From the NCBI GenBank assembly GCA_036365145.1, contig JAEOAD010000982.1:6102001-6166000 (forward strand): DNA of 64,000 nt. Direction: 5' to 3'. Shown here piece by piece: positions 1-11,787 of the stretch (positions are counted from its first letter, which is position 1; each line of letters opens with the position of its first letter). Under the pieces are notes generated by a model, which saw only the letters and a program-made list of their open reading frames with translations, did no database searches and was not told the DNA's origin. The position numbers and the translations under genes are program-made. The stretch comes from Orientallactaga sibirica (lineage: Eukaryota; Chordata; Mammalia; Rodentia; Dipodidae).

Positions 1-401
1 GCATGTGAGCCATGCTAGCTGTGATGTCTCTAGACGATCAAGTGTCATGCACACCATCATTGGCCGAAGCATTGTCATACAGAGGTGACTAGACTAGCTA
101 AGTCTTGTATCTTCCAGCGGTGGGTTGTTGAAAATAAGCACTTCAGGTTGTGTTTGCTGACATGTTTGCCTTACTTTGGGTCTTATTCTTTAATAGGTAA
201 TTGAAGATAGAAGAGAAACCTAAAAAAAGACACCTGGGAAAAAAGAAGGGATCTTTCTGCGCTTGCTTCTGAGTAAGTAAAATGGTAAAATGGATTTCTC
301 ATTACATAGTCAATAACCTATCAGCCTTCCTGTCTTTCCTGTGCGTTGAAAAATGAATGTGATTTGATCGCTGTAAGTCTTGGAGATGATGACTGCTCAA
401 A
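1..401. other. Unique sequence
   Basis: No repeat, exon-like block or sizeable open frame recognised. Confidence 0.5.
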
Positions 402-411
402 GTTTATTGCA

Positions 412-560
412 GAGCCGGGCGTGGTGGTGCACGCCTTTAATCCCAGCACTCGGAAGGCAGAGGTAGGAGGATTGCTGTGAGTTCAAGGCCACCCTGAGAC
501 TACAGAGTGAATTCCAGGTCACAGCCTGAGCTAGAGTGAAACCCTACCTCGAAAAACCAA
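412..560 (+). mobile_element. B1 SINE, full length
   Basis: Begins 'gccgggcgtggtgg' and ends 'cctcgaaaaacc'. A perfect 10-bp target duplication 'gtttattgca' lies at 402-411 and 624-633, outside the A-rich tail, so both ends are intact and the insertion is fairly young. Confidence 0.95.
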
Positions 561-623
561 AATAAAATAAAATAAAATAAAATAAAATAAAATAAAATAA
601 AATAAAATAAAATAAAATAAAAT
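561..623. repeat. (AAAAT)n pentamer array
   Basis: About 12 units of AAAAT with no interruptions. It lies between the B1 body and the right target duplication, so it grew from the B1 A-tail. Confidence 0.9.
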
Positions 624-715
624 GTTTATTGCAATCATGGATTTTGCTAGCAAAAACTAACAACAAAAAAACTGGAGAAATTGTGTCGACAATTCAAATA
701 AACTCCTTTCAAATT

Positions 716-806
716 TTTTATTTTGTTTTGTTTTGGTGGCACTGGGGATGGAACCAAGGGTCTTGTGCATGCTAGGCAGGCTCTCTGCCACTGAGCTTCA
801 CCTCCA
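716..806 (-). mobile_element. ID-like SINE, old
   Basis: The reverse complement of the tRNA-like ID head can be followed ('ctggggatggaacc', then 'tgctaggcaggctctctgcc'), but it is diverged. The flanks from 634 to 1369 hold nothing else I recognise. Confidence 0.6.
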
Positions 807-1377
807 TTCTCATGAAGTTCATTTTCCTTGAGCTTCTGGAAGTTGGATATATAGATACATTTTAGAAAAGAAAAATAGGGAGTTATTAAAATGTGTGTGC
901 TTTTGAGTACAGCATAGCTGTTTATCTCATTTCCCATATACATTCCAGGTACTTATTTTGTCACCTAAAACTGGATTGTAGAAAACCAGCATTTGGGTTT
1001 TTTCAGTGTCATAGACTTCCTGGTCTTATGTTTCTTTTGGAATTTGTAAATTACTTACAGCCATGAAAGGCTAAACTCATCAGCCAGAGTTTTCCATCTG
1101 TATCTTCCTGGGGCAGCATGTCTGGAAATATCTTCCTTCAGTCTGGAGTCTGGGTATTTTATTAATCAACTAGAGAGAGGTTGGGGGCTTTGGAGGCTGA
1201 CATATTGTTGGCTGCCCTTTGTCGCCTAGTTTATGATTTAAAACACTGATTGCTGGCACTTTATATAAAGATTGCTGGTTGCTGGTATGGCGGTCCTTGG
1301 AACCTGTTACTTCTGCCCTGTTGTGGCATGTAAATGTGTGTGAGGTGAGTTTTAGTTCCTTTAGAGAAAATTACAGA

Positions 1378-1541
1378 GGCTGGGCATGGTGGCGTACGCC
1401 TTTAATCCCAGCACTCGGGAGGCAGAGGTAGGAGGATCACCATGAGTTCAAGGCCACCCTGAGACTACATAGTGAATTCCAGGTCAGCCTGAGCTACAGT
1501 GAGACCCTACCTCAGAAAACCAAAAAAGAGAGAGAGAGAAA
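1378..1541 (+). mobile_element. B1 SINE
   Basis: Complete B1 body with an A-rich tail that has become (GA)n. 'ttacagag' occurs on both sides as the likely target duplication. Confidence 0.9.
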
Positions 1542-1624
1542 GTTACAGAGGTACGCACAGGGTACCTGTACAGGCTGCCATATGTATGGGTGCCCCTTTT
1601 GTAGCACTTTGCACCCTATCTTGT

Positions 1625-1910
1625 TGTTTTTTGATAGTGCTTTATTGAGATACAATTCATGCAGCAGACAAGTCGCCCATTTAATGTGCATAACTGAGTG
1701 TTTTTCAGATATTCAGAGAGTTGTGTAACCACATCCCCACCATCAGTTTTAGAACATTTCTTCACTCCCAAAAGAAACTCATATATCCGTTAGCAGTCAT
1801 TCCCTATTTGCACCTCCCCAGTTCTTAGCACTTTCTGTCTCTGCATTTGTCTGTCCTGGACATTTCCCATGAAGGAATCACATACTGTCGGATCTTTTGT
1901 GGGTGGTGCG
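1625..1910 (-). mobile_element. Old mammalian L1 (L1M) 3' fragment
   Basis: Phrases such as 'ttattgagatacaattcatg', 'tttagaacatttcttcactc' and 'gtctgtcctggacatttc' follow the reverse complement of the L1M 3' end. It predates the rodents and is interrupted and diverged. Confidence 0.7.
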
Positions 1911-2104
1911 TCCACTAGGCATGTTTGAAAGGTGCACTGGGTCATTTTGTGTCTCAGTACCTTGTTCTTTTGTGGAGCAGCTCACATGTGCTCATTTGTC
2001 TACCACACGCAGTTAGTTTTGAAACTTCTGCTTTGTTCCCTGTGATGGTGGGTATCAAATGCAAGAGTCTGCTCACGGCAGGCAAACACTTTACCACTGA
2101 GCCT

Positions 2105-2222
2105 TCCTTATTTTGATTATAAGACCCAAGGTCTCCCTGTGTTGCCCAGGCTGGCCTCAAACTCATAGTCCTCCTGGCTCAGCCTCCACAGTAGCTGTGC
2201 TTGGTATGGACCACCATACCTG
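2105..2222 (-). mobile_element. Old B1 SINE
   Basis: 'gcccaggctggcctcaaactc' with diverged ends. Probably an early B1 or proto-B1. Confidence 0.65.
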
Positions 2223-2335
2223 CATGAAGTTTTTTACTTTGAAATAATGATAGACCCTTGCAGAAGAAATTGCAAACATGTTAGGGTGAATTCATTCCCC
2301 TTGAAAGCCATATCTTCCTACAGGAAAATATGCGA

Positions 2336-2400
2336 TTCTTTTGAATCCAGACCTCTGTTCATGCTAGGCAAGTACCTTACTGCTGAGCTATATCCCCAAT
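2336..2400 (-). mobile_element. ID-like fragment
   Basis: 'tgctaggcaagtaccttact' followed by 'gagctatatcccca' is the reverse of a tRNA-like SINE head. Confidence 0.55.
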
Positions 2401-2404
2401 TTGC

Positions 2405-2555
2405 CTTACCTTTTATTTTATGACAGGGATACTACTAACTTGCCCAGTCTGGTGGTGAACTCACTCTGTAGCCCAGACAGGCCTTGAACTCACAATCCTC
2501 CTGCCTCAGCTTCCTGAGTAGTTGGGATCCCAGATCTGTGCTACCTGCTGTGTAT
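2405..2555 (-). mobile_element. Old B1 SINE
   Basis: 'tagcccagacaggccttgaac' and 'cctcctgcctcagcttcctg' mark a diverged B1 in reverse. Confidence 0.65.
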
Positions 2556-2639
2556 GTGATTTTTGGAGACAGTCTTTATTGATGCGTACCCAATGCCTGG
2601 CTTTTGCCTATTTTTAATTGGGTCATTTGTGCAAGGAAT

Positions 2640-3774
2640 AACTTTCAAACGTGGATCTATATGTGACTACTCTGTAGATGTGGAAGACATTCCAAGTGGC
2701 GCACTGTCCAATCGTGTATTCTGAAAGAACACTCTAGAATTTTCCTATACACTTCCTCATGTACCATTCTACTATTCTCCACTATTGTAGCACTACACTG
2801 CCTTAAGATAAGTTCTATGTTTCTATTCCCTTGAGCTTCCAAAGGAAGGAACGATAGAAGAAATAACGAAAGCAGCAGTAGAAGTATCTAGAATCATACT
2901 TCATGCCAGTCCACTTTTCACTGTAATCCTGTCCTGCCACCCTCCCCTCTGGAGCTGTTCTCCTTTGCACTCTGTTCAGGGACACATAATGGTTCTTGGT
3001 CTGCTTTCTTGCACTCTGTCCCTAAATGGACTTTCCTCTTTCCACCCACTGTAAGTTTACTTCCATGCAGTTCTGTAAACTTTCATTCTGTGTGTATAAA
3101 CTTTGGATACACTCTGCAATCAGCATGATGAAGTTTCGTCTTTCTGTGAAAGGGCTCTTGATTAGTCTGAAATGTGGTGTCTGTCACTTAAACTTCGTCT
3201 GCAGAAATCACCATACTATATTTGGATCTGATTTGGTTCCAGCATGTTATCATAATCCTGAATCCCAAAGGAACTGTGTTTACTGGCCAAGGGTAGCTTG
3301 CAGCTCAGATGAGTTTATAACTTTATTTACACGGGTAAATCAAGACAGACGTCTTTGCTATTTTGGTGCAGAGTAGTAGAGCATTGCTGGTCCTCATTCA
3401 TCTGTTCATTTGCTCAGCATTACAATGCCTGCCTTCTTGATGCAGGACAGAGATTGTAACATAGTAGTTTGTGGTTTCATCCCATTCTTGGTTGGGAATG
3501 GGAAATGTGCAGGAAGCAAGTATAGGACCCACTGAAATAATTAAAAACTGCTTGCAAAATCTTTATTGTGTGTAGCAACTTACATCACCTCAGAATGTTC
3601 TGTGGGCTTCTTTAAGTTCTTTAAAGCACACACCTGCCTTCTTTATTAACTAAAATAAGACTGTGTCCCTCATTTTTCTAAGGAGAAGTCTTCATTTGTA
3701 AGGCAAATCCTCACAGCAGGAGGGTTTAATCTTTATTTTACATTGCTGATTAACTTTAAATAGGACTCAAATTT
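2640..3774. other. Unique stretch, no gene recognised
   Basis: Contains a 116-codon plus-strand open frame at 3026-3376 whose protein I do not recognise. It is rich in Cys, His and Phe with no domain signature, so chance is the default reading. Confidence 0.4.
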
Positions 3775-3789
3775 TAATTTAGTTTTTTT

Positions 3790-3934
3790 GGTTTTTTTCG
3801 AGGTAGGGTTTCACTCTGGTCCAGGCTGACCTGGAATTAACTATGTAGTCTCAAGGTGGCCTCGAACTCACAGCAATTCTCCTACCTCTGCCTCCCAAGT
3901 GCTGGGATTAAAGGCATGCGCCACCACGCCCGGC
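3790..3934 (-). mobile_element. B1 SINE
   Basis: Full-length reversed B1 ending 'caccacgcccggc'. The 15-bp target duplication 'taatttagttttttt' is perfect at 3775-3789 and 3935-3949. Confidence 0.95.
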
Positions 3935-3949
3935 TAATTTAGTTTTTTT

Positions 3950-4140
3950 AAATATATTTTTACTTATTTATTTGAGAGAGAGCGAGAATAGGCATGCCAG
4001 GGCCTCCAGCCACTGCAGACAGAACTCCAGATGCGTGCTCCCCCTTGTATATCTGGCTTGCGTGGGTCCTGGAAAATTGAACCAGGATCCTTTGGCTTTG
4101 CAGGCAAATGCCTTAACCACTAAGCCATCTCTCCAGCCCC
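3950..4140 (-). mobile_element. B2-type SINE
   Basis: Reversed B2: 'tttatttgagagaga' tail, 'cagggcctccagccactgca' centre and 'aagccatctctccagcccc' head. It starts right after the duplication of the preceding B1. Confidence 0.95.
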
Positions 4141-4142
4141 TT

Positions 4143-5009
4143 TAATATAGTTTTCTAAAGAAATTAATTATATTATGAGCTGCTTTCATGTTTTTGTTTA
4201 AGAATCTTTGTTTTGAAAGCACTGGTTTGACAATGATGGACAGGGTGTTTATTGACCTTTAAGGTTCTTTACATCCACTTTAAAGATTTTTGCCCCCTAT
4301 ATGACCAAATAATGTTATTTATGAAATATGACTATCTTCAGAAGGCCAGATTTTAGCTTCACATGTCACCTTTCAACTGGGTTCTTTGTGTGGGGTTTCT
4401 GTGCGTGAAATATTATCATTTTGCACTCTGTGGCTATTGGTCTTTGTCAGTGAAGGGAGGAACATATTAATCTCGTATGAAATCCAGATAAGCAGGGAAC
4501 AGATGGATTTATGGCTGTTCAGCTGATGTGAGTTGGTGAACTATGAATAAAGAAATGATGGGCTGAAGTTGGAAAATACTGGAATGACTTCATTGGTCAC
4601 AAAACACGCCAATGTTGTTTTCTTCAGTTTGGTCCTAATGCTGTGTTTCTGCAGAATTGAATTGGGCTCCCTCTGACTGATACTGTCATTGTGTATGAGA
4701 ATGGGGGTGGGGTGGGGGGGGCGGGGTGAGCATCCCGGGATGCCAAAAGTAAGTTCTTAGTTTCTCAGTTCCTTTTTAATCACTGGACATTGAGGAAAGT
4801 CTTCCTCCTTTCACTGGCACTCTTAGAAAAGCAACTGCCCACCACCCTCCTCTGTGAACATCACGTCTCTTCGCCATGATAGAATTGACCCTGCCTTCAT
4901 CGTGCCAAAGAGATATCATGTCTGTAAGTTGTACTCAGTGCCATGTGGGTGTAACCTACTTAGCTAGCACATTTCTTTTCAGATGATTTTCTTGGAATGG
5001 AGTTGAAAT
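4143..5009. other. Unique stretch
   Basis: No gene or transposon recognised, apart from the G-rich tract listed separately. Confidence 0.5.
4702..4728 (+). other. G-quadruplex-type motif
   Basis: Four G runs of at least four bases are separated by single T or C residues, the classic pattern for a very stable intramolecular quadruplex. No promoter is evident beside it. Confidence 0.7.
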
Positions 5010-5408
5010 AACATCAGATACAACCCCTGAAAGTATGTATATGATTCAGTGATGGTATGCAACCCTGACCACAATCTAATTTTAGAAGATCTTCGGTACC
5101 CTATACTCACTATAGTAGGAACTCCTCATTCTACTTCTGTCCCGGCCCTATGTAGACTACCATGCTATTTTCATTCTCTGTGGATTCGCCTATTACGCAC
5201 ATTTCATATAGATGGAACCACAGTCTGGCCATTTGTGGCTGGCTTCTTTCACTCAGCATTGGGTCTTCAATTCCTATTGTACTGCTTCATTCTTTTTTCA
5301 GAGCCAAACAATGCCATTCCATTGTATCACAAGACCACGTTTTGTCTGTCCCATTTATCAGTCAGTGTACATTTCCACTGTTTGGCCTCTGTGAACAATG
5401 CTGCTGTG
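5010..5408 (-). mobile_element. L1M 3' region fragment
   Basis: 'ggattcgcctattacgcaca', 'cattccattgtatcacaag' and 'gaacaatgctgctgtgaa' follow the reverse complement of the end of an old L1 (ORF2 end and 3' UTR). Open frames here are read through this sequence and are not genes. Confidence 0.7.
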
Positions 5409-5522
5409 AAGCCAGGAGTGATGGTGCATGCCTACAATCCTAGTACTCAAGAGGCAGAGGCAGGAATATCATGAGTTTAAAGCCAAGCTGGGCTACATAA
5501 TGAGACCCTGTCTCCAAAAGCA
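5409..5522 (+). mobile_element. Old B1 SINE
   Basis: 'gatggtgcatgcctacaatc' to 'gagaccctgtctcc'. Confidence 0.75.
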
Positions 5523-5544
5523 AGCGGATAAATTATAAAGCAAC

Positions 5545-5683
5545 AACTAGGTGTATGGTGGGTCACACCTATAATCCCAGAGGCTGAGGTAAGATGATCA
5601 CCGTGAGTTCGAGGCCAGGCTGGATTACAGAGTTGAGCTCCAAGTCAGCTTGGACTATTATGAGACCCTGTCTCAAAAAACCA
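5545..5683 (+). mobile_element. Old B1 SINE
   Basis: B1 lacking part of the 'cccagcact' block but keeping 'gagttcgaggccaggctgg' and an A tail. Confidence 0.75.
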
Positions 5684-5767
5684 AAAGTATTATGTGACTT
5701 TGAATTTTTTAAGTGTTAGTTTTTGTATAGAAGTATGCAGACTATTTTCGTTGTTTGGCTGGTTGTG

Positions 5768-5894
5768 TTTTTTTTACTTCAAGTCAAATATTGCCCATGT
5801 TGGCCTCCCTTAAATTCATGGGCTCACACAGTCCTTCTGCAATGACCTCCCATGTCGCCAATACAATAGCTGTGCATGCCATCACGCCTGGCTC
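5768..5894 (-). mobile_element. Old B1 SINE
   Basis: Diverged reversed B1 ending 'ccatcacgcctggc'. Confidence 0.6.
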
Positions 5895-6151
5895 AACGCC
5901 ATTTTCTCTCTGAGAGACCTCTATCCGAGAATACTGTTTTGAGGACTTTAGAGCAGACTTTGTGGTGTGTTTATTTGGGTATAGGAAGAGGAACTGTTGA
6001 TAGTAGCTTTATAAATATTATCATGTCACACAGTATCCCTTAACTGTCATTATTTTAGAAGGCTGCTGTTTATGAGTTTTGCACTTTGGTGGTCAATCTG
6101 AGAAAAGTTTTCTGTCAATGTGAATATAACTTGCTTTAAATGGGGATAGGA

Positions 6152-6345
6152 TAGCCAGGCCTATTGTTATCCCTGCACTTGCAAGGCTGAGACAGGAGGA
6201 TCATGGGCTTAATTGAGGTCAGTCTGAGTTACATAGCAAATTCCAGTCTTGGGCTACATAGCGAGTTGCAGTCCAACCTGAGGTACATAGCAAATTCTAG
6301 ACCGGCCTGGGCTGTGCAGCAGAACCTTACTTTTGAAATCAAAAT
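6152..6345 (+). mobile_element. B1-like SINE with internal repeats
   Basis: After a normal B1 5' half, a unit close to 'ctgagttacatagcaaattc' occurs about three times in a row, making the element longer than a monomer. Confidence 0.6.
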
Positions 6346-6475
6346 GCTAATACTAACAACTTGAAAATGATGCATGAAAGCAGGATAATCCTTTAGAAAG
6401 ACTGATACAGTTAAAATGAATAGTGATCAGTGAGTATGACAGGTGAACTGTTGGCTATCAAAACAATATAGATGA

Positions 6476-6700
6476 GGGCTGGAGAAATGGCTTAGTGGTT
6501 AAACGCTTGCCTGTGAAGCCTAAGGACCCCGGTTCAAGGCTGGATTCTCCAGAACTCACATAAGCCAGATGCACAAGGGGGAGGGCGCATGCATCTGGAG
6601 TTTGTTTGCAGTGGCTGGAGGCCCTGGCGTACCTATTCTCTCTCTCTCGCTCTCTCTTAAATAAATAGATAAATAAATAAATACAAAATACATACATACA
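6476..6700 (+). mobile_element. B2-type SINE
   Basis: A box region 'gagaaatggcttagtggtta', B box region 'ccggttcaaggctgg', CT-rich 3' part and an (AAATA)n tail. Confidence 0.95.
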
Positions 6701-6717
6701 TAAAATATTTTTAAAGA

Positions 6718-6875
6718 GCCGGGCGTGGTGGCGCACGCCTTTAATCCCAGCACTCGGGAGGCAGAGGTAGGAGGATCGCTGAGAGTTCGAGGCCACCCTG
6801 AGACTACATAGTGAATTCCAGGTCAGCCTGGACCAGAGTGAGACCCTACCTCGAAAAAACGAAAAACCAAAAAAA
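6718..6875 (+). mobile_element. B1 SINE, young
   Basis: Near-consensus copy with CpGs retained in 'gccgggcgtggtggcgcacg'. Confidence 0.95.
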
Positions 6876-6907
6876 ATATATATTTTTTTAAAGTAGTTAA
6901 GTAATGA

Positions 6908-7062
6908 GCCGGGCGTGGTGGTGCACGCCTTTAATCCCAGCACTTGGGAGACAGAGGTAGAAGGATCTCTGAGAGTTCGAGGCCACCCTGAGACTACATA
7001 GTGAAATCCAGGACAGCCTGAGCTAGAGTGAGATCCTACCTCGAAAATCCAAACAACAAAAA
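6908..7062 (+). mobile_element. B1 SINE
   Basis: Second B1 in the same orientation 33 bp after the previous one. Confidence 0.95.
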
Positions 7063-7783
7063 ATATATAGATGAAAATGCATTTTTGTCAAGGAAGGACT
7101 TTTGAGCTGCTTATGGTTTTAAATGTATTTCAGCTTTTATTTTTTCTTTCCTTCTAAAGAAGGACATACTGGAACTAGGTCATGTTTGGAAGGTAATGGG
7201 TTGGGTTCAGGAGGTGCTTACCTGATGAGAATGCAACGAAGAGGGCTAGAAAGCACACTTGTACGTGTGTAAAGTCTGGGTAATCCATGAGTCAGGCTGC
7301 TCAGTGTGCCCCCATATTTTGGCTCAGGGTTATTGAAAGTGGAATGACATATACCAACCGTTTCAAACATAGGGCAGAGTCTCCAGGAGAGCAAACTGGA
7401 ATCATGCCATATGTCACAGGAGAGTGAGTCATACGATGAAATGAAGTGGGCCATTTACATAGGCCTGGATAGCAGGCCTGGGTGAGTGAGTGAAAATGAT
7501 CCTGGCCATCTTTTCCCCAAATTCATAATTTTAGACCCATCTCAATATTTTCCAGGCTTATATTTTTAAATGCATAAATTATAAGTAGGGGGGGGAAATG
7601 TCTTCTTGACTTCCTGTTTTCTTTTTTTTTAAATTATGTTTCTTAAATTTATAGGCTTGTCCAGTATTAAGTGGTCCGTTTTACCAAGATTATGCGTTCC
7701 ATTCAACTTTTTGAAAAGTACTAAGTTCAAAAGAAAACTTGTTATCCTTATTTCACCAAACCTAGATCATCATTGTGCATGTT
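7063..7783. other. Unique stretch
   Basis: No gene or repeat recognised. Short open frames only. Confidence 0.5.
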
Positions 7784-7974
7784 TTTTTATGAGAGAGGGA
7801 GAGAATTGACACGACAGGGCCTCTAGCCACTGAAATCAAACTCTAGACATGTGCGCCACCTCATGCACATGTGGCACCTTGTGTGTCGGGCTTACATGGT
7901 TTCTGGGAAGTCAAACCTGAGTCCTTAGGCTTCACAGGCAAGCACCTTAACCACTAAGCCATCTCTCCATCCCA
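7784..7974 (-). mobile_element. B2-type SINE, central duplication
   Basis: Reversed B2 with an extra 'tcatgcacatgtggcacctt' segment in the centre, as in the copies at 13.2 and 57.5 kb. Confidence 0.9.
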
Positions 7975-8004
7975 TGTGCCTGGTTTTGATTTAAATTTCC
8001 CATT

Positions 8005-8127
8005 GCTGGGCATGGTGACACACTGTGGAGGCAGAGGTAGGAGGATTGCTGGGAGTTTGAGGTTATCCTGAGACTACATAGTGAATTCCAGGTCAGCTTG
8101 GGCTAGAGCAAGACCCTACTTCAATAC
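8005..8127 (+). mobile_element. B1 SINE with internal deletion
   Basis: The usual 'cctttaatcccagcact' block is missing between 'gacacac' and 'tgtggaggcagagg'. Confidence 0.85.
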
Positions 8128-8295
8128 TCCCCCCACCAAATTTGCCCATCAGTAATCTTCTGAAGTTGTGGAGAAGTATGCATGAAGGAATCTGCTTGTG
8201 GGTGCCTTTTGAAGAGGGGGGTAAATTTTCATTCCTTTCAGAGCCCAGGAACCATGAGACAATGAAGATGTTTTGAGAAGTAACAGTAGGGATGA

Positions 8296-8690
8296 GATAT
8301 GTACCAGTCAGCTTTCCCTTGCAGTTAGACCAATAACCTGAAATGATCAATTTTGTTTTTAATTTTTTTAATTTATTTGAGAGTGACAGAGAAAGAGGCA
8401 GATAGACAGAGAGGGAATGGGCCCACCAAGGCAAATGAACTCTAGATGCATGCGCCTCCTTGTGCATCTGGCTTACGTGGGTCCTGGGGAATCGAGCCTC
8501 GAACCAGGGTCCTTAAGCTTCACAGGCAAGCGCTTAACCGCTAAGCCATCTCTCCAGGCCTGAAATGATCAATTTATAAGGAGGTATGCTTTGGCTCATG
8601 GTTTGAGAAGCTTCATTTCATGGTAATTGTGGCCCATTGCCTTTGGGCCTGTGGTGAACCAGCATATCAAGTTAAGGAGCATATGGTACC
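8296..8690 (-). mobile_element. MaLR-type LTR, split by a B2
   Basis: 'gtcagctttcccttgc', then after the B2 'tttggctcatggtttgagaa' and 'cattgcctttgggcctgtgg', resembles MST/MT-type MaLR LTRs in reverse. Edges are uncertain. Confidence 0.5.
8355..8558 (-). mobile_element. B2-type SINE
   Basis: Perfect 17-bp target duplication 'cctgaaatgatcaattt' at 8338-8354 and 8559-8575. It interrupts the LTR above. Confidence 0.97.
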
Positions 8691-9279
8691 CTCAGGACCC
8701 AGACTTGAACACATGGGCTCTCAAGGGACATTCTAGATCCAAATGAGCAAGGTGCTGTTGGCACACAGTGGGTGCAGACGTGGGGATCCTTCTCAACATC
8801 CTGCAGTGCTTAGTGGAGCAGGCCTACTTTATACTGACATGGCTGGTAGGGCCCTTAGGATACAAGCAAGTTGCAAGCCCCGTTTTGCACGTGAGTTTGG
8901 GGCTGTGTATGAGGTCAGAACTCCCAGCACACATGCAGGCTCAGACCGGAAGCCACATGTTTGACTGCTTCATGGCCTCCCAGGCCACCTCTTCCTTGCT
9001 GTACTGATTTATATCAAGTGTGACGATGTGCATGAGTCACAGCACCAGTCTTTTGTGAGCAGCTTTATTACTAAGGAGAGAACAAACCCCCTCAGCCTTG
9101 CCTCTACAGTTTGCTCTTGAATTTAGAAAACTGGAAACTAGACTCACATGTTGCTGTGTCACTGTGGGCCCAGCTGATAGAAGGTGAGCAGGGTAAAGGG
9201 GGATGGCTGAGCTGCTCTTATGGGTCCTTGTCACTTTCAGCTTTATTTATTTAATTTCCAACTTTCTTTTGTATATATG
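8691..9279. other. Unique stretch
   Basis: Moderately GC-rich, no repeat recognised. Overlapping short plus frames at 8743-9007 have no recognisable product. Confidence 0.45.
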
Positions 9280-9555
9280 CGTGTATGCCTGTTTGTTTGT
9301 GTGTGCATGTGTGAGTGTGGAAGCCAGAGGATAACCATTAGTGTCAATTCCTCGGGTACTGTCTACCATTTTTTAAGAAGGGTCTCTCATTGGTTGGGAA
9401 CGCTCCAATTTTGGCTAAATTAGGTGGCCAGTAAGCCCCAGGAATACACCTGTCTCCACTTGCAAGTACTGAGATTATAAGCGCAGGCCAGTGCACTTGG
9501 TATTTTTATGTGGGTTGAAGAGCTTGAACTCAGATCCTCCTGCTTGCATGCCAAG
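9280..9555 (-). mobile_element. B3 SINE, old
   Basis: Reversed B3: GT-rich start, 'ggaagccagaggataacc', then 'cttgaactcagatcctcctg'. Confidence 0.7.
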
Positions 9556-11149
9556 CAAGAGAGCAATTGGAAAGTGTCTCTTTTGCACACCATTTTTGGC
9601 AACACTTGGCAGGACAATTAATTGGGTAATCACAAAGGGATTTTGACTTCTTGTTAAATGCTAAGTTGAAATTTTTGTAAATATTAACCAGTGATTTCCC
9701 CCCCATACACACCCACCCACTAATCTGCCCACCCTTGGTCCCATGCATACCCCAGAGGTGACCCTGCTATTTGTGGAGAAACGCAGGTCATAGGTGTGGG
9801 CACTAGTGACAAGTGCACACCTCATTGCTGGGAGCGAAGATTCCAACTGTGCCAAGTTGGCATAGGCAGAAGGGGGCACAGAGCCGTGGAAAGCTGAGCT
9901 AGGTCTTTGTTGGCACGAAGTAGAACTAGGCACTGTAATAAAACAAGCGTCCCCCTGTGTGTGAGTACAAATGGGGTGCCTGTGGTAGAATGCAGGGGCG
10001 GCCTTGGCAGAGAGAAGCCTCCTGGCATCGTGGGGCTGAATCATTCATTTCTTTTCAAGATACTGCACATTATTGTAGCATTTCTCATCCCAAGGAAGCC
10101 AGGACAGCTTGCTAGACAGACAACACTGATGATAATAATATTAAAAGAAACTTTGATGCTTAGAAATGAAAATTGTTCGTGTCCTGTTTTGTGGAGTCTG
10201 CAAATGTGTCAACAAGGCAGTAAGAGGATTATGCAAGAATTAAATTAAGTTGAAGTCATTCACAAAAGTAAGCTCTCTGGCAAAATCAAAGTGCCCAGGA
10301 GATGCAGATGTTACTTAATGTAAAATTCCTTGAAGCAAAAACCTGGTAGGCATTATTGTGCTGCCTGTGGATGCAGGCAATTTTTTTTCTTGATTGTGAA
10401 CGTGTGACTTACTCTGAGAGCCCAGGGGAAACAAAACCCAGCAAAGGGCAGAGAGGTGGGAGGCATTTTTTTTTTTCAGCTGAGAATTACAGCGATGTAG
10501 AGCTGAGTGTAGCTCACCAGAATCACATGCCAAGAGCTGAGACTGGTGTAAAATGGCGTGCCTGGTCACCGTCTCAGTGGGGATCCCTTGTGAAGGCACA
10601 GTGCCAGTGTGGAATTCGATATGACCAGAGCTGAACAAAGGACAAGCTTCCCAGGATTCCTGTCCTACCATTTTTCAAACTAGCCTTGCCTTTTGGGGGG
10701 AGGGGAACATCGGATACATGGGGATAAAGCCTGGAAATCATAATCCAGATTGTTAGGTTGTCTCTGCAGGTTCCTTCTGTGAGTGGGGAGATTCCAGAAC
10801 CTGCTCTGTTGTCCTTTAAAAAGGCTGATGGAGGAAATGGTCAGGAAGTGAATTGCTGACACATGGTTCCTTTGCATGGCACAGGACAGTCCTCTGCACT
10901 AGGGGAGTCCCAACTCAGCAGGTTCTGTGTCCAGAGCCCCTTGGGTCCACTCTGAGCCAAAGCTCTTTGTCACGGTCCCACCATACTGGCGTGAACGAAA
11001 CGGTGTGAGTAGTTTGGGATGCATACTGTTTTATAGCTCTGTTTCCTTAGCCTGTTCATGTCAGCATGCTGGGTTTGGGACACTTTTAGCCACTGATTGA
11101 GAAAATGATGAGGAGTGGGACAATCGAAGATAGGCATAATTAGGGGAGC
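9556..11149. other. Unique stretch, no gene recognised
   Basis: About 1.6 kb without recognised repeats. Minus-strand frames of 118 to 127 codons overlap plus-strand frames and show no domain, so I treat them as chance. The AT-rich block around 10.03-10.35 kb could be conserved non-coding DNA, but I cannot test that. Confidence 0.4.
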
Positions 11150-11496
11150 TTTAAGTGGTTTCAGGAGCCATGCTGTGGTCTGTGCATGCATGTGTATATG
11201 TGTGGGTACACTTGTATGTGTGTGCAGGTGGGTAGCCTTTGCTAACCAGTGCAGTGCGTGTGTGCATATGAAGTCACAGGTTGATGTTGGGTGTCTCCCT
11301 CAGTCGCTCTCCACCTTATTTACTGAGATAGGCTCTCTCACTGAGCCCAGAGTGCACCAATTCAGCTAGCCAGTTTGCCTGGAGGATCCTTTGTCTCTGC
11401 CTCCAGCATGGTGGGAGTGCAGGTGGGCCTTCACACCCACCTGGCATTTATGTTAGTGGTGGGGCTTTTCCTGCTTGCACAGAAAATGCTTTACCA

Positions 11497-11664
11497 GGCC
11501 GGAGGGATGGCTTAGCAGTTAAGAAGGCACATGCCTGTGAAGCCTAGGGACCCTGGTTCGATTCTCCAAGTCCCATGTAAGCCAGATAAACATGGTGGCA
11601 CATATGTCTGGAGTTCGTTTGCAGTGGCTAGAGGCCCTGGCAAGCCCATTTTCACTCACACACA

Positions 11665-11727
<63 letters not shown>

Positions 11728-11787
11728 TATATCCCTCCCCATCTCTCTATCTCAAATAAATAAATAAATAAAATTTTTTTAAAAAAT
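11497..11787 (+). mobile_element. B2-type SINE nested in B3
   Basis: Perfect 14-bp duplication 'aaaatgctttacca' at 11483-11496 and 11788-11801. The CT-rich 3' part has expanded. Confidence 0.97.
11664..11725. repeat. (CT)n microsatellite in the B2
   Basis: Nearly pure CT dinucleotides with one 'ctttct' break. Confidence 0.9.

Noticed and set aside
5049..5474. 141-codon plus frame
   Set aside because: It runs antisense through an old L1 fragment and into a B1.
6458..6943. 161-codon minus frame
   Set aside because: Made of a reversed B2 and two reversed B1s. Phrases like 'VASNSQRSSYLCLPSAGIKG' recur at every B1.
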